Of a DNA stretch of 64,000 nucleotides, positions 11,183-21,841 are shown in pieces. The first letter of the stretch is position 1. Every line of letters begins with the position of its first letter. The position numbers were made by a program, and so were the translations under genes. Location: the NCBI RefSeq assembly GCF_901709675.1, contig NC_051105.1, positions 12,138,604 to 12,202,603 on the forward strand. The letters run 5' to 3'. The notes beneath the pieces are model-generated. The model made no database searches and was not told the origin of the DNA. It saw only the letters and a program-made list of their open reading frames with translations. The stretch is from Syngnathus acus (lineage: Eukaryota; Chordata; Actinopteri; Syngnathiformes; Syngnathidae).

Positions 11183-11360
11183 ATGCCGGATACCTGCTGT
11201 GCTGTTAGATGTAGCAATAGACGAGGCGATAAACCAAATCTTAGCTTCTATAGATTTCCGGCGAACATGAAAAAACGTGATAAATGGATCGCGGATATTC
11301 GTCGTGAACGATGGAAACCTACGATTTACACAAGGATATGCAATGAGGACTTCATATCAG
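11183..11360 (+). pseudogene. THAP-domain first exon of ISL2EU-like transposase
   Basis: The frame from the ATG at 11183 begins MPDTCCAVRCSNRR and continues with FYRFP, a W near residue 36 and a W-K-P segment, the usual THAP landmarks. The final metal pair should be C-x2-H, but here the segment reads ICNEDF, so the His position is Asp. At 11361 the sequence CAG|GTATGT is a strong splice donor, and the frame stops at once if read through, so this looks like an exon 1 whose downstream exons were deleted. In intact relatives THAP binds the transposon ends. Confidence 0.7.
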
Positions 11361-11724
11361 GTATGTAAACAAACTATTCACCCCTGATTTGTTTCACAAA
11401 ATGTGAAATAATACAATATGGGATGATACAAATATGATTGTTGAAAATGCTGGGTGCATTTTTAGAAAGGCAGCAAGAGCAGCAAGGCAGGGAATGGGAT
11501 GATTTCTTCAGTTCACCCCCCCGTTTTTATTTTGTGTTTATTTTTTCATGATGCTTGAAAACGTTATCAATGTAAATATTGAATTATATTTATTGGTTAA
11601 GTTTTCAAGCCAATCAGATGTGGCATCATGCAAAAATAAACAAACAATAAAAATGGTAGCAACTTGAACAGACAGGTACAGTATCTGAATGATTTCACTC
11701 TATTCAGTTTTTTAATATGTCAAG

Positions 11725-11943
11725 TTATGAAATGCCATTACAAAACAAATCGACGAGGTAATTATAAATATCTGGATATGAGCGTTCAGGCAGGTCGGCT
11801 GTTGCAAAATGCTCGGGCGATTTTAGCATGCTTCTCGGTAAAAGGTACGGATCCGTTGTGCCAACAAGGTTCAACTTCTCTCTGTGACGATTCTTGGAGT
11901 CTTCATCCAAATGCCTAACTTCGTTGGATAGCAAATCAGCCAT
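11725..11943 (-). pseudogene. YqaJ-like protein N-terminus of ISL2EU-like element
   Basis: A 72-residue minus-strand frame begins MADLLSNEVRHLDEDSKNRH and reaches ERSYPDIYNYLVD before a stop. The YPDIxNYLV segment is familiar from fish YqaJ-type proteins linked with THAP transposases. The nuclease core itself is absent. It faces the THAP exon, as expected if both genes lost their 3' parts in one internal deletion. Identification rests on one short motif plus context. Confidence 0.5.
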
Positions 11944-12085
11944 AATTCGGAAGAAATCGGTGAAAACGTAGCGCAGAAATCAGACAATCCATACAAACAC
12001 GTAGGAACGAGCTGACTAGTTGACCGCCAAGATGGCGGCATAACACAAAATCACGTGATAAAACCACGTGACTGCAAAGCCTCTA

Positions 12086-12318
12086 TAAGTCTTGCAACGG
12101 GTCTCGTGTAGACCTTCTTGTTGACTTTGATCTCCGCTGTCCTGATACAACCGTCTGAACTAGCGATGACTTGACAACTCTTCGGATGAGCCACTGAGCT
12201 CTCGGAAGCGCTGGGTCGATGATGAGCACGTCGGAGTCCATGGTGATGGGCTTTGTTGACCTTTGCCATTTTTGCCGTGTCTGAAGATTTGGCAGGTAGT
12301 TCCTCGTGAACAGACGCC
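12086..12318 (-). pseudogene. BEL pol C-terminus (integrase tail), uninverted part
   Basis: Minus-strand frames encode the typical end of BEL/Pao integrase: a segment with TRQKWQ, then IDPALPRAQW, then, in a shifted frame, CIRTAEIKVNKKVYTRPVAR. This follows on from the integrase that ends at 19232 on the opposite strand, so the two pieces belong to one gene separated by the inversion. At 12086 the last residues are interrupted by the ISL2EU-like insertion and appear to resume at 11050. At least one frameshift is present. Confidence 0.75.
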
Positions 12319-12949
12319 ATCTCTGAAGAGATACACGCCCCCGTCCTTTTTTTGTCTTCCGGGTTAGAGCAACGCTGGCGTCTGGATTGTTGACTGCCGC
12401 TTTGACCCCGAACCGTGTACGCTATTTGTTTGTCCCCTGTCTGTTTTGTGTTTCCCGTTTTAAGTGTGCCTGTTTTTTCTTTTATTTTTCTCGCCTTTTC
12501 ACCTGCCCACCGCGTATCTCTGGAGCTCTGCTCGCACCTCTCTGTTCCTGCTCCCTCTGACTACGAGCTACGCTAGCCAGCTAGCCAACCCACCACCGGA
12601 CCCTCCTACCTCCCAGCTCTGAGCCTGTAGCTGCTCGCTCTTGGCTCGGCAAACAGATTCAACCCAACTTTCTGGCCACTTGGCCGGCGTCCTCGGGGGG
12701 AGCAGCCGCTTGCTGCGAGCTCGCCGGTCGTGGCTCGGCTGTGTGCCGCCATGACACACTGGGACTTGCCGTTTGCACGGGTACAGTCGGGATTGACCAA
12801 CACCACCACCCACTCCACCAACATCACTACTCGGTCCACTGCTGCTTCCATGCATTTCACTGCCTACCAACTTCTAGCTAACCGGCTACTAGCCACTTAC
12901 AGCATTTTATCTGGATTATTCCCAGCTGCTGTCACGTCTCATCTCCTCC

Positions 12950-13522
12950 ATGGACTATCACTTCTGCTACTCCGGGCTTCTATTCCACCAACTTCTCACT
13001 GAATTGGACCTCAACCTCCCATCTATTTCATCCTTTGAATATCTCGCTTTTTCCCTCCCCAACTCTACTACTGCTGTTCTTATCTACCGCCCCCCAAAGT
13101 CACATCCGTCTTTTCTTTCTGAACTCTCTGAACTCCTCACCATCGTATCCTCAGTCTCCTATCGCCTCCTACTCATCGGTGACTTCAACATCCACATCGA
13201 CCAGCCAACTGCTCCACTGACGTCTGACTCCATCTCCCTTCTGGACTGCTTTCATCTCACCCAGCACATCAACTTTCCCACCCACACCAAAGGCCACACC
13301 CTGGATATAGTATGCTCCTCCTTTCCACTCACATCCAACCCCCGTCCTCTCACCTTTCCACTGTCAGATCATCTCTGCATCCTCTTCTCCGCCCCTCTAC
13401 CCTCGCCTCATAATTCCACAAAACGCACCGTCTCCTACCGCAACATCAAGACTGTAAACCCAATCACGCTTTGCCAGCTCATCCTCTGCCCTTCCCTCCG
13501 ACCCCACTTCTTCCTCCCCTGA
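12950..13522 (+). pseudogene. L2 LINE endonuclease, C-terminal part
   Basis: The frame contains AVLIYRPPKS, LLIGDFNIHID, LDIVCSSFP and PLSDHLCILF, the middle and late motifs of an APE-type endonuclease (Asn of the GDFN box, Asp-His of the SDH box). The early motifs (Asn of HxNARS, Glu of TETW) are not found upstream in 12320-12950, so the N-terminus is deleted or unrecognisable. The frame is lost at about 13510 and coding continues in other frames. Confidence 0.75.
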
Positions 13523-13535
13523 TGACCTTGCCACC

Positions 13536-15553
13536 ATGCTCAACAACATCCTTTCTGACTCCCTTGATTCCCTCGCCCCCTGGAAAACTTCCTCCGTTAC
13601 ATTTACTAACTCTGCCCCTTGGTACACCCCGGAACTCCGCTCCATGAAACAAACTGGCCGTCAACTCGAACGCCTCTACAAAAGAACCCGCCTCACCGTC
13701 CATGCTGAAACCTTCAGTTCAAACAACACATCTCCTCCTATCGTGATGCTCTTCTTGCTGCCAAATCTGCTTACTTCTCATCTCTCATTAATAACACCAA
13801 CCGGAACCCCCGCATACTGTTCTCCACCGTCAACAAATTGCTCCAGCCACCGGCCACCAAGCCACCCTCCTCACCCGCCCTCTGTAACTTCTTCCTTGTC
13901 AACTTTAACAACAAAATCGCCCAAATCAACAGTTCTCTGACCGACACCATCAATAACTCCTCCTCCCCCACCTCCCCTGCTCTCCTGCCCCCCCTTCCTG
14001 ACCTCCCGCCCTTCCCCTCTCTCACTGCCTTCTCCCTTGTCGACTCCTCCACCATCCTAGACATCATCACCGCATCCAAGACAACCACCTGCTCTCTCGA
14101 GCCCCTTCCAACGACCTTAACTAAGGCCTGCCTCCCTGTCCTCCTCCCTCACCTCACCACCCTTTTTAATCAGTCTCTATCCCTTGGCCACTTTCCCACT
14201 GTCTATAAGCTTGCAGCCATCACCCCCGTCCTCAAAAAGCCCACCTTGGACCCACTCAACCTCTCCAACTACCGTCCCATCTCCAACCTTTCATTCCTTT
14301 CCAAAACCCTTGAACGCATTGTCTCCGCCCAACTCCACACCCATCTCCAGTCCAACAACCTCTATGAACCCTTCCAGTCCGGATTCCGCCCACTTCACAG
14401 CACCGAAACAGCTCTTGTTAAAGTCACCAACGATCTCCTCATTTCTGCAGACTCTGGTGCCCTCAACATCCTACTACTACTTGACCTTAGCGCAGCCTTT
14501 GACACTGTGAACCATTCCATCGTCCTCCAAAGGCTGCGCCAACTAGGTGTTGAGGGCACTGCACTCGACTGGCTCACCTCCTATCTCGCCAACAGAAACC
14601 AGTTCATCTCTCTCCGGTCACACATCCATCCTCTCCCCAGTTACACAAGGGGTCCCCCAAGGCTCAGTTCTTGGCCCCCTCCTATTCATCTGTTACCTCT
14701 TACCCCTTGGTAATGTCATCCGCAAACTCAATCTGGACTTCCACTGCTACGCTGATGACACCCAGATCTATATACGTGACACACCAACCCATAACCCTTC
14801 CCTCACCCACTTTGAAACCTGCATCTCTACAATAAAAACATGGCTTTCAAACAACAAAACTTTCTCAAACTCAACAGTGACAAAACAGAGCTCCTCCTCA
14901 TAGGCACTAAATCCTCCCTTAATAAAACTGGATCCATCACACTCACCATTGACTCCTCAAACATCACTCCCTCCCCTCTGGCACGCAACCTTGGCGTTAT
15001 TTTTGACCCCACACTGTCCTTCCACCCTCATGTTAGCTCAGTTGTTAAGACCTCCTACTTCCACCTCCGACGCATCGCCAAAATCCGGCACTGCCTCTCT
15101 CTCCCTGCCGCTGAATCCCTCATCCACGCCTTCATCTCATCCCGGCTTGACTACTGCAACTCCCTTCTCACTGGAATCACTGCTCACTCACTCCATAGAC
15201 TTCAACTAGTCCAAAACTCTGCTGCCCGCCTCCTTACCCACACCCAGTCTCGTGAACACATCACTCCTGTTCTCCACTCTCTTCACTGGCTCCCCATTAA
15301 GGAGCGTATCATCTTCAAGAAACTCCTCTTCACCTTCAAAGCCCTTCACCACCTGGCTCCCACCTACCTATCCGACCTCCTTGTCCCCTACTGCCCCAAC
15401 TGTCCCCTCCGATCCTCCAATACTTCACGTCTGACAGTCCCAAAATCTAAACTCAAATCCTTCGGTGACAGAGCCTTCTCCTGCACGTCACCCCGACCGA
15501 CTCTGGAACTCTCTGTGACTCACCCACACTCCCCATATTTAAGTCCCGTCTAA
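13536..15553 (+). pseudogene. L2 LINE reverse transcriptase, frameshifted
   Basis: Successive frames give a linker (13536-13940), the RT finger and palm (13838-14713: SNYRPISNLSFLSKTLERIV, FQSGFRPLHSTETALVKV, LLLDLSAAFDTVNH with the first catalytic Asp), then YADDTQIYI (in 14547-14903), then the thumb and C-terminal domain (14840-15553: LDYCNSLLTGI, LHWLPIKERI, SDLLVPYCPNC). At least three frame changes are needed, so no functional RT can be made. The CT-rich composition is typical of this LINE in fish. Confidence 0.85.
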
Positions 15554-15743
15554 AAACTTACCTCTTCTCTCAAGCTCATGACCTCCCCTACCCATAACTG
15601 GTTTCCTCTTCTTAATTTTATCCAATTGTTTCTTCCCCGTCCCCCTCCCCCTCCCCTCATGTATGTCTTTGCCTTGTTCCCTGTAAGCGTCTTTGGGTTT
15701 TTGAAAAGCGCTATACAAATTTAATGAATTATTATTATTATTA

Positions 15744-16281
15744 CTTGACACCCAGCATAACCTCCAGCAAAGTGCTCCTGAAGGTGGTTCCCGTTCTGCT
15801 GCGCAATGACTCAATGTCAGTAGAAATCTTCGCCATATTGGATGATGGAGCCCAGCAAACTATGATCCTGCCAACAGCCGTCCAGCAGTTTGGGTTGGAT
15901 GGTGATTCTGAGACCCTTGCCCTGCGCACTGTAAGGTCAGATGTATCGTACCTCCAAGGGGTAAAGATCTTTGAGATCTCCCCCCGACGTAACCCACGGA
16001 AGCGATTCAAAGTGCATGGAGCATTCACGGCAGCAGGTCTGGATCTCGTGGAGCAGACCTATCCTGTACAAATGCTTCGGAAATGTCATCCCCACCTGCG
16101 GGGAATACCACTTGAGTCCTTCAGCAGAGTACGGCCACTGGTGTTACTCGGCTCAGACCACGTACACCTCATCACAGCCACAGAGCCAATCCGCAGAGGA
16201 TCCTACCCATCGCCATCCACAATGCCCTCGGATGGGCCCTACAAGGGGCAGAGAGGTACGTGTCAGAGCAATCATCTGTGA
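15744..16281 (+). pseudogene. BEL aspartic protease region (inverted segment)
   Basis: This starts right after the L2 tail. The frame reads KVLLKVVPVLLRND, then AILDDGAQQTMILP (retropepsin-like D-D-G box of BEL/Pao), AFTAAGLDLVEQTYPV and a PLVLLGSDH segment typical of the DUF1758-type protease domain. It matures Gag-Pol in an active element. It is in plus orientation, opposite to gag at 19763-21803. The frame ends at a stop near 16281 and coding moves to other frames. Confidence 0.8.
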
Positions 16282-16380
16282 CTCTGTCTTTTTTCATCAG
16301 TTGCCAGCTCAGATGATCTCCTGTACCGGAATGTCGAGAGACTATGGCAACTTGACGTTTTACCTTTCCGGAATGAGAAG

Positions 16381-17090
16381 ATGGTCGTCCGCTCTCGTCA
16401 GGATCAGGATGCCATAAACCTCTTGGAGACAAAGACACAGCGACTGAAAGTTGAGGGAGTCCACCATTATGCAACACCTCTTCTGAGGATACCAGAAGCG
16501 CCCAAGCTCAACAGTTCCACACATTCGGTCATGGCTCATCTTAGGACTACAGAGAAGCGGTTGAAGAGAGAGCCAGGGGAAGCGGCCATCTACTCAGCTG
16601 AGATCAACACGTTGATTAACGCTGGGTACGTTAAGAAGCTTCAACAGAAAGAGTTGAAACAGTCTGCAGAAGCGCGGTATCTTCCCCATCATCTCGTGTG
16701 TCATAACAACAAACCACGCCTGGTCTTCAACTGCTCATTCATACACCAAAATCTCTCCCTGAACGACCAACTCTTACCTGGGCCAATGTTAGGTACATCG
16801 CTGGCGGGAGTTCTCATCCGGTTCAGGGAGCATCAGATTGCAGTGAGCGGTAATATTCGTGCAATGTTTCACCAAATCCGCCTGCTGCCCGAGGACAGAC
16901 CGCTCCTTCGGTTCATCTGGAGGGACATGCACTGTGAGGAGCCACCAGATGCTTATGAATGGCAGGTGCTGCCCTTCGGCACAACCAACAGCCCCTGCTG
17001 TGCAATCTTCGCCTTACAGCAACATGCTCGTCAACATCAAGAGGATCACCCTGAGGTCCTACAGTCTTCTACGTTGACAACTGCTTAGAA
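16381..17090 (+). pseudogene. BEL reverse transcriptase, 5' part
   Basis: The frame includes RYLPHHLVCHNNKPRLVFNC, LNDQLLPGPML, VSGNIRAMFHQIRLLPED, LRFIWRD and LPFGTTNSP. In BEL RT the first palm box normally reads S-G-D-I; here it is S-G-N-I, so the first catalytic Asp is replaced by Asn. A YVDNC box lies at about 17070 in a shifted frame. RT would copy the element RNA from a tRNA primer; this copy is inactive through the Asp loss and frame breaks. Confidence 0.8.
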
Positions 17091-17356
17091 TGCTTTCCCT
17101 CCACGTCCACGGCAAAGCAGACAGTCAACCAGCTGCGCATCTTGCTAGCAGAAGGAGGCTTCGACCTCAGGCAGTGGGCCAGTAATCAACCAACAGTGAT
17201 AGCCCATTTCCAACTGAGGCCAGATCTTCAGTCACAGAGCAGTGGCTCAGTCAGAGCCGGACAGACCCACTTGAGCCCACGCTGGGCCTGAGATGGAACT
17301 GTGCTGCTGACACTCTCCGCGATCAGTATCGGATCATTGAGCACACTACCCTGACA

Positions 17357-18646
17357 ATGAGGACTGCCTATCAAGTGCTAGCCAGCCAGTATGACCCTCT
17401 AGGCTTCATGGTACCATTCACAACCAGCGCCAAAGTGCTAATTCAGCAGCTTTGGTTTAAACAAAGAGGCTGTGATGATCCTGCCCTCCGAGGAGCCTGG
17501 GAAACCTGGGAGAGCGAGCTGAAACATCTCAACAGCATATCCATCCCCTGCTGTTACTTGCCACTCTCTGTCAGAAGTGCAGACGCAAAGTACGACCTCC
17601 ACATCTTTTGTGATGCCTCTGAGCGAGCCTATGGAGCAGTCGCTTACCGCACGGTCGAGACTGGAGGCAACATCCACACCTCCTTTGTGATGGCTAGGTC
17701 CAGGGTGGCTCCAAAACGACAACAGTCCATACCCCGCTTGGAACTTTGTGCGGCATTGTCTAGAGCTCAACTGTCCAAGCTCATCGAGAAGGAGATGACG
17801 CTTCCCCTTCGACAGACGGTGTTGTGGTCCGACTCCACCACAGTATTGGAATGGCTTCAATCGGATTCCTGTCGATATAAGGTGTTTGTCGGAACCCGCG
17901 TATCGGAGATCCAAGAACTAACCGAATGCCAGGCTTGGCGATACGTCGACAGTCCAAACAATCCAGCGAAAGATATAACAAGGGGGAAGTCTCTGCTGGA
18001 GGTAGTAGGACCCGGCCGCTGGGGTCAAGGACCCCCACTCCTTAAACAAAGTGCAGAACACTGGCCAAAGAAACCAGAGCAAACCTCAACAGCAGGCTCA
18101 CCTGAATTGAAAGGTATTACCTTCTGCTGCTTTACCGCTGTGGAGCCCCCTGTCAACATCCATGATGCTACCCAGTACAGCTCATGGATGGACCTGGTGG
18201 AAGCCACGCGACAAGCTCACGGGGTGGCTGCAACAGATCCAGTGCACAACCAGCTCATGAGTCATCGAGATGCGGAGGTCTTGCTACTGAGAGGATGGCA
18301 AGCACACAGTTTCTCAGGCGAAGTTGCTGCCCTTAAAGCACAGAACCCCGTGTCAAACCATAGTCATCTCCTCAGCCTTGCTCCAGAGTGGGACGCTGCG
18401 ATGGGTCTCATCCGTGTGGGGGGAAGACTACGCAGACTACGGAGCCCAAGCGTTGAAGAGATTCATCCAATTGTGCTTGATCCAAAGCACCCAGCTTTGA
18501 AACTTCTCATCAAAGACATGGATGAACACCTACTGCACCCAGGCACAGAACGGCTCTATGCTGAACTACGGAGACAGTATTGGATCCTGCGTGGACGTCA
18601 GGCCGTCCGACATCGGGGTCGATTGTTTCGGGCCTTACCTGGTTAA
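17357..18646 (+). pseudogene. BEL RNase H and integrase zinc-binding part
   Basis: A long clean frame (429 codons) covers the RT connection (SQYDPLGFMVPF), RNase H (FCDASERAYGAVAY, PRLELCAA and WSDSTTVLEWL, supplying the acidic residues), then the tether region and the start of the integrase finger (HLLHPGTERLYAELRRQYW). After this the frame slips and the CxxC half of the finger is missing. The text jumps from RQAVR to the core-domain start near 18610, which indicates a small internal deletion. Confidence 0.85.
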
Positions 18647-19232
18647 GATAGGTAGGAGGACCGGGAAGTGCTGGGGTGTGCTCTTTAAGTGCCTCACGAC
18701 GCGAGCGATGCACATAGAGCTGCTGAATTCTATGGATGTGGATGCTTTCCTAATTGCTCTTCGTCGTTTCATTGTCCGGCAGGGCCGGCCAAGAGAAATG
18801 TTATCAGACAGCGGGACCAACTTCCGTGGTGCTGAGAGAGAACTCAGAGAAGCCTTTGCAGCCATGGAACCACAGCTGAAGGATCAACTAACGGAATTCC
18901 AGATCGACTTCAAGTTCAACCCACCGAACGCTCCACACTTCAGTGGAGTGTGGGAGAGGGAGGTACATTCCATCGAATCCAGCCTTCAGGTCATTGTTGG
19001 AAGCCAATCAGTGTCTGACGATGTTCTGTACACGGCTTTGGTAGAAGTAGAAGGGATGTTAAATTCAAAGCCACTGGGTTATTTGTCAGCTGACGTGGCT
19101 GACCTGGACCCTATTACTCCGAACATCCTTTTGATGGGGCGGCGGGATGCGGCTTTGCCTCAGGTTGTCTACACTCCAGCAGGTATGGGACAACGCAGAT
19201 GGCGACACTGTCAGACGCTCGTGGATCAGTTT
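18600..19232 (+). pseudogene. BEL integrase catalytic core
   Basis: The frame reads GVDCFGPYLVKIGRRTGKCW (first Asp), LSDSGTNFRGAERELREAF (second Asp) and FSGVWEREVHSIE (Glu), the D-D-E core of BEL/Pao integrase. It continues through LNSKPLGYLS and TPNILLMGR to DQF, where it meets the inverted L2 tail at 19233. The natural continuation is on the minus strand at 12318, the far side of the other L2 copy. All three acidic residues are intact although flanking parts are broken. Confidence 0.85.
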
Positions 19233-19761
19233 TAATAATAATAATAATAATTCATTAAATTTGTATAGCGCTTTTCAAAAACCCAAAGACGCTTACATGA
19301 GACATACATGAGGGGAGGGGGAGGGGGACGGGGAAGAGACAATGGGATAAAATTAAGAAGAGGAAACCAGTTATGGGTAGGGGAGGTCATAGGCTTGAGA
19401 GAAGAGGTACGTTTTTAGACGGGACTTAAATATGGGGAGTGTGGGTGAGTCACAGACAGACTGAGGGAGTGAGTTCCAGAGTCGGGGGGTGATGTGCAGG
19501 AGAAGGCTCTGTCACCGAAGGATTTGAGTTTAGATTTTGGGACTGTCAGACGTGAAGTATTGGAGGATCGGAGGGGATGGTTGGGGCAGTAGGGGACAAG
19601 GAGGTCGGATAGGTAAGTGGGAGCCAGGTGGTGAAGGGCTTTGAAGGTGAGGAGGAATATCTTGAAGATGATACGCTCCTTAATGGGGAGCCAGTGAAGA
19701 GAGTGGAGAACAGGAGTGATGTGTTCACGGGACCAGGTGTGGGTAAGGAGGCGGGCAGCAG
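19233..19761 (-). mobile_element. L2-type LINE 3' fragment (copy Y), inverted to copy X
   Basis: The (TAA)n tail at 19233-19250 is followed, on the minus strand, by the same 3' UTR and C-terminal coding sequence as copy X (LHWLPIKERIIFK, SDLLVPYCPN). It is 5'-truncated at about 19761, where BEL gag begins. It lies at the gag/pol boundary of the BEL element. Copies X and Y have their tails facing each other across the flipped 3.5-kb segment. Confidence 0.9.
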
Positions 19762-19762
19762 T

Positions 19763-21803
19763 AGTAGACTCGACTCTCTGATGCTCCTGACAGTTTGTCG
19801 GTGGAGCGGCACTGAGCCACGCTGTGGAGCACTTGTAGATGGATGTCGCCACAGTCACTGCAAGGCTTCTTGAGGTTGCAAGTTTCAGGTGCGTGGGTAC
19901 GTGCACACTTCCAGAAGCGTTTTCCCTCTGTGATCCATCTGTCCAGCTCTGCTGCTGATTGCGCTTGAATGCTGGGGCAGTGGCTAATGTAATGTTCTTT
20001 GCTATCACAGAAGAGGCAGTGCATGTTGAATTGCTTCTTGACGCCAGCCAACGTGGGTTTCTTTGTAGTGCTCAGTTGGTTGGGCTGTGCACCATGCTAC
20101 ACTGGTATGCTCTGACCTTTGCCTTTGAATGGGATTTTCTCTCTTCCAGTGCTTGCAGGTTTCTCAAGTTGATAGCGTTGTACTAGTCTGATGGACAGGC
20201 GTTGTTGCTGAGCTTTACCTTGAAGCCAACCATTCAAATCTTGTAGGTTGTACGGATTGAGGCTTATAGTGTTGAGCTTCCCTTGCAGCTGGAGATACTC
20301 AGCGAATCCGTCTCTATAATATTTAGGCAGTTTACTGAGTAGGCGGTCAACGTGAGAGCAGCAGTTGAGTTCTATCCCTTGATGCCCTTCCAAGGACAGC
20401 AGCATACCCACAAGGAGATGGACTCTGAGAGCGAAGCTTTGGAAGGTGCGTGCATCCCCAGACTTCACATCTGGTGCGGTGAGGATAGCTGCGATTTCAC
20501 TCTGCGCTAGCTGATGTGGCTGTCCGTACTGGAGCTGTAGTGCGTGCAGGGTTGCTGAGTATGGGAATGGATCATGTCTGCAGGACTGTGCAATCATCTG
20601 TGCTTCTGGGAGCTTGAGATGTTCTAGTAGCACATGGTATTTGTACTTCTCAGTCAGTTCTGGATAGGGCTCAAGCAAGTTATCTAAGGCTAGCTTCAGG
20701 TTGTAAAACTACCTTTCACTGTCTAATGAAATTTGGGGTTTAGGTTTATGCCAAGCGTGGTTGTAGGCTAAAGTTGTGATGAGCTGTAGCCTGGCTAGCA
20801 GGGAACTGTGACTGAGCAGTGAGGGGCGTGTTTGCCAAGTGTTTGGGGAATGACAGTGAGTGAAGTGGCGCTACAGGTGTTGGCATAGGTGCATATTGTG
20901 GCAAACTGTAGACTGCGGGAGACTGAGGTGGAGGATAGTTTGACCCTGGCTGTGGTCTGTGATATGTAGCTGTGGGCTGGTAGGCCAGGGCTACGGTTGT
21001 CAACAGCGGCTGGACTTGAGGGGAGTGACTGGTGGTAACTTGCTCACCATTATGTAGCCCTGTTAACTGGGGTTGTAGGGAGACTGGCTTTATTAGCTGT
21101 TGTGGTGCTGGAGTTGAAGTCACTCTACTGGATGAGATGATGGGATAAGAGTGGAATGAGTGCTCTGAAAGAGCTGGTTGTACTGGTGTAAACGCAGATC
21201 TTGCTCGTGATTCAGGGGTGTAGCCTCTTAGCTCAGCCTCGCCCTCTAATGCAGCAAACATCTCTCCGTGTGAGACTCTTTATTGTTCACCTGCTTCTCT
21301 CCTGTTGGGTAATGGCTTGCAGAGTGTATGTATGAAGGGGAGTGTAGAGGTGAGTTCAAATTGTAATTCTAATCCTCCTCTTCATCTCTTAGAAACGACT
21401 TCGTATTCTCCATCAACTCATGTCGACGACGTTGTCGATGTTCTTATTGACGGAGTTTGTTGGTGACCTGAGCTATTTCGGCCCTTTCTTCCCTCTCACT
21501 CTGGTATATGGATTCCATTAACTGCTTGAGTGATGTGGTGCTCGGAGGGTCACCTGAATGGGGGCTGTGTGGGGCCTTGTCCGTATCACCCCGGAAGCTT
21601 GCATCCGCTTGTCTACTGTCAGCTGCGGCTGCTGCTCCTTTCTGCTCCTCTTCCGCTCCATTGTCGGGGTGGGAGGAAAGGACAGGCTCGTGAGGATGGT
21701 AGGCAAGGATGTAGTCCTCCAGGTGCTTGGGTGTGCGGTGGGCCCTCGCATGTCGCTCTTGTGCATCAACGTGTGTGGGAGGTGTATCTTTTCCTGATGA
21801 CAT
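19763..21803 (-). pseudogene. BEL gag, broken into several frames
   Basis: The minus-strand start at 21803 (MSSGKDTPPTHVDAQERHAR) is close to the primer-binding site. Four frames follow: 21803-21444 (N-terminus, with an acidic region and a coiled-coil-like end), 21261-20746 (Pro/Gln-rich linker), 20678-20097 (capsid-like helical part) and 20051-19763. The last contains a zinc knuckle C-x2-C-x4-H-x4-C (CLFCDSKEHYISHC) and a second Cys/His cluster. Gag packages the element RNA. The breaks are stops and frameshifts; the end meets L2 copy Y. Confidence 0.85.
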
Positions 21804-21823
21804 TGTCTGCAGCAGTCAATTAT

Positions 21824-21839
21824 CCGGCTCGAAGGACCA
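21824..21839 (-). promoter_or_regulatory. BEL primer-binding site, complementary to tRNA-Tyr
   Basis: On the minus strand TGGTCCTTCGAGCCGG starts 2 bases after the 5' LTR. It complements the 3' end of vertebrate tRNA-Tyr including CCA (16 bases, tRNA sequence recalled from memory). This fixes the 5' end and direction of the element. Confidence 0.8.
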
Positions 21840-21841
21840 TT

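Larger units (their letters stand above)
11052..12084. mobile_element. ISL2EU-like DNA transposon, internal-deletion derivative
   Basis: The 13-bp perfect inverted ends AGAGGCTTTGCAG (11052-11064 and complement 12072-12084) are flanked by AT dinucleotides (11050-11051 and 12085-12086) matching a 2-bp AT TSD. It lies inside the BEL integrase end. Two inward-pointing coding starts remain: a THAP-domain exon (11183-11360, plus) and a YqaJ-like N-terminus (11943-11725, minus). From family knowledge, ISL2EU elements use an AT TSD and encode a THAP transposase and a YqaJ-type nuclease; the assignment rests on that and was not checked by search. Confidence 0.75.
12320..15743 (+). mobile_element. L2-type LINE inserted in BEL (copy X)
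   Basis: It begins near 12320, directly after the BEL integrase tail, and ends with a 3' UTR (GAAAAGCGCTATACAAATTT) and (TTA)n at 15729-15743, next to BEL protease. It encodes the later part of an endonuclease, a reverse transcriptase and a C-terminal domain in several frames. It faces a shorter inverted copy at 19233-19761. The last ~530 bp of both copies are very similar, which makes them suitable sites for recombination. Confidence 0.85.

Noticed and set aside
12568-12870. Gly/Val-rich minus-strand frames
   Set aside because: Antisense shadows of the CT/CA-rich 5' part of the L2 LINE.
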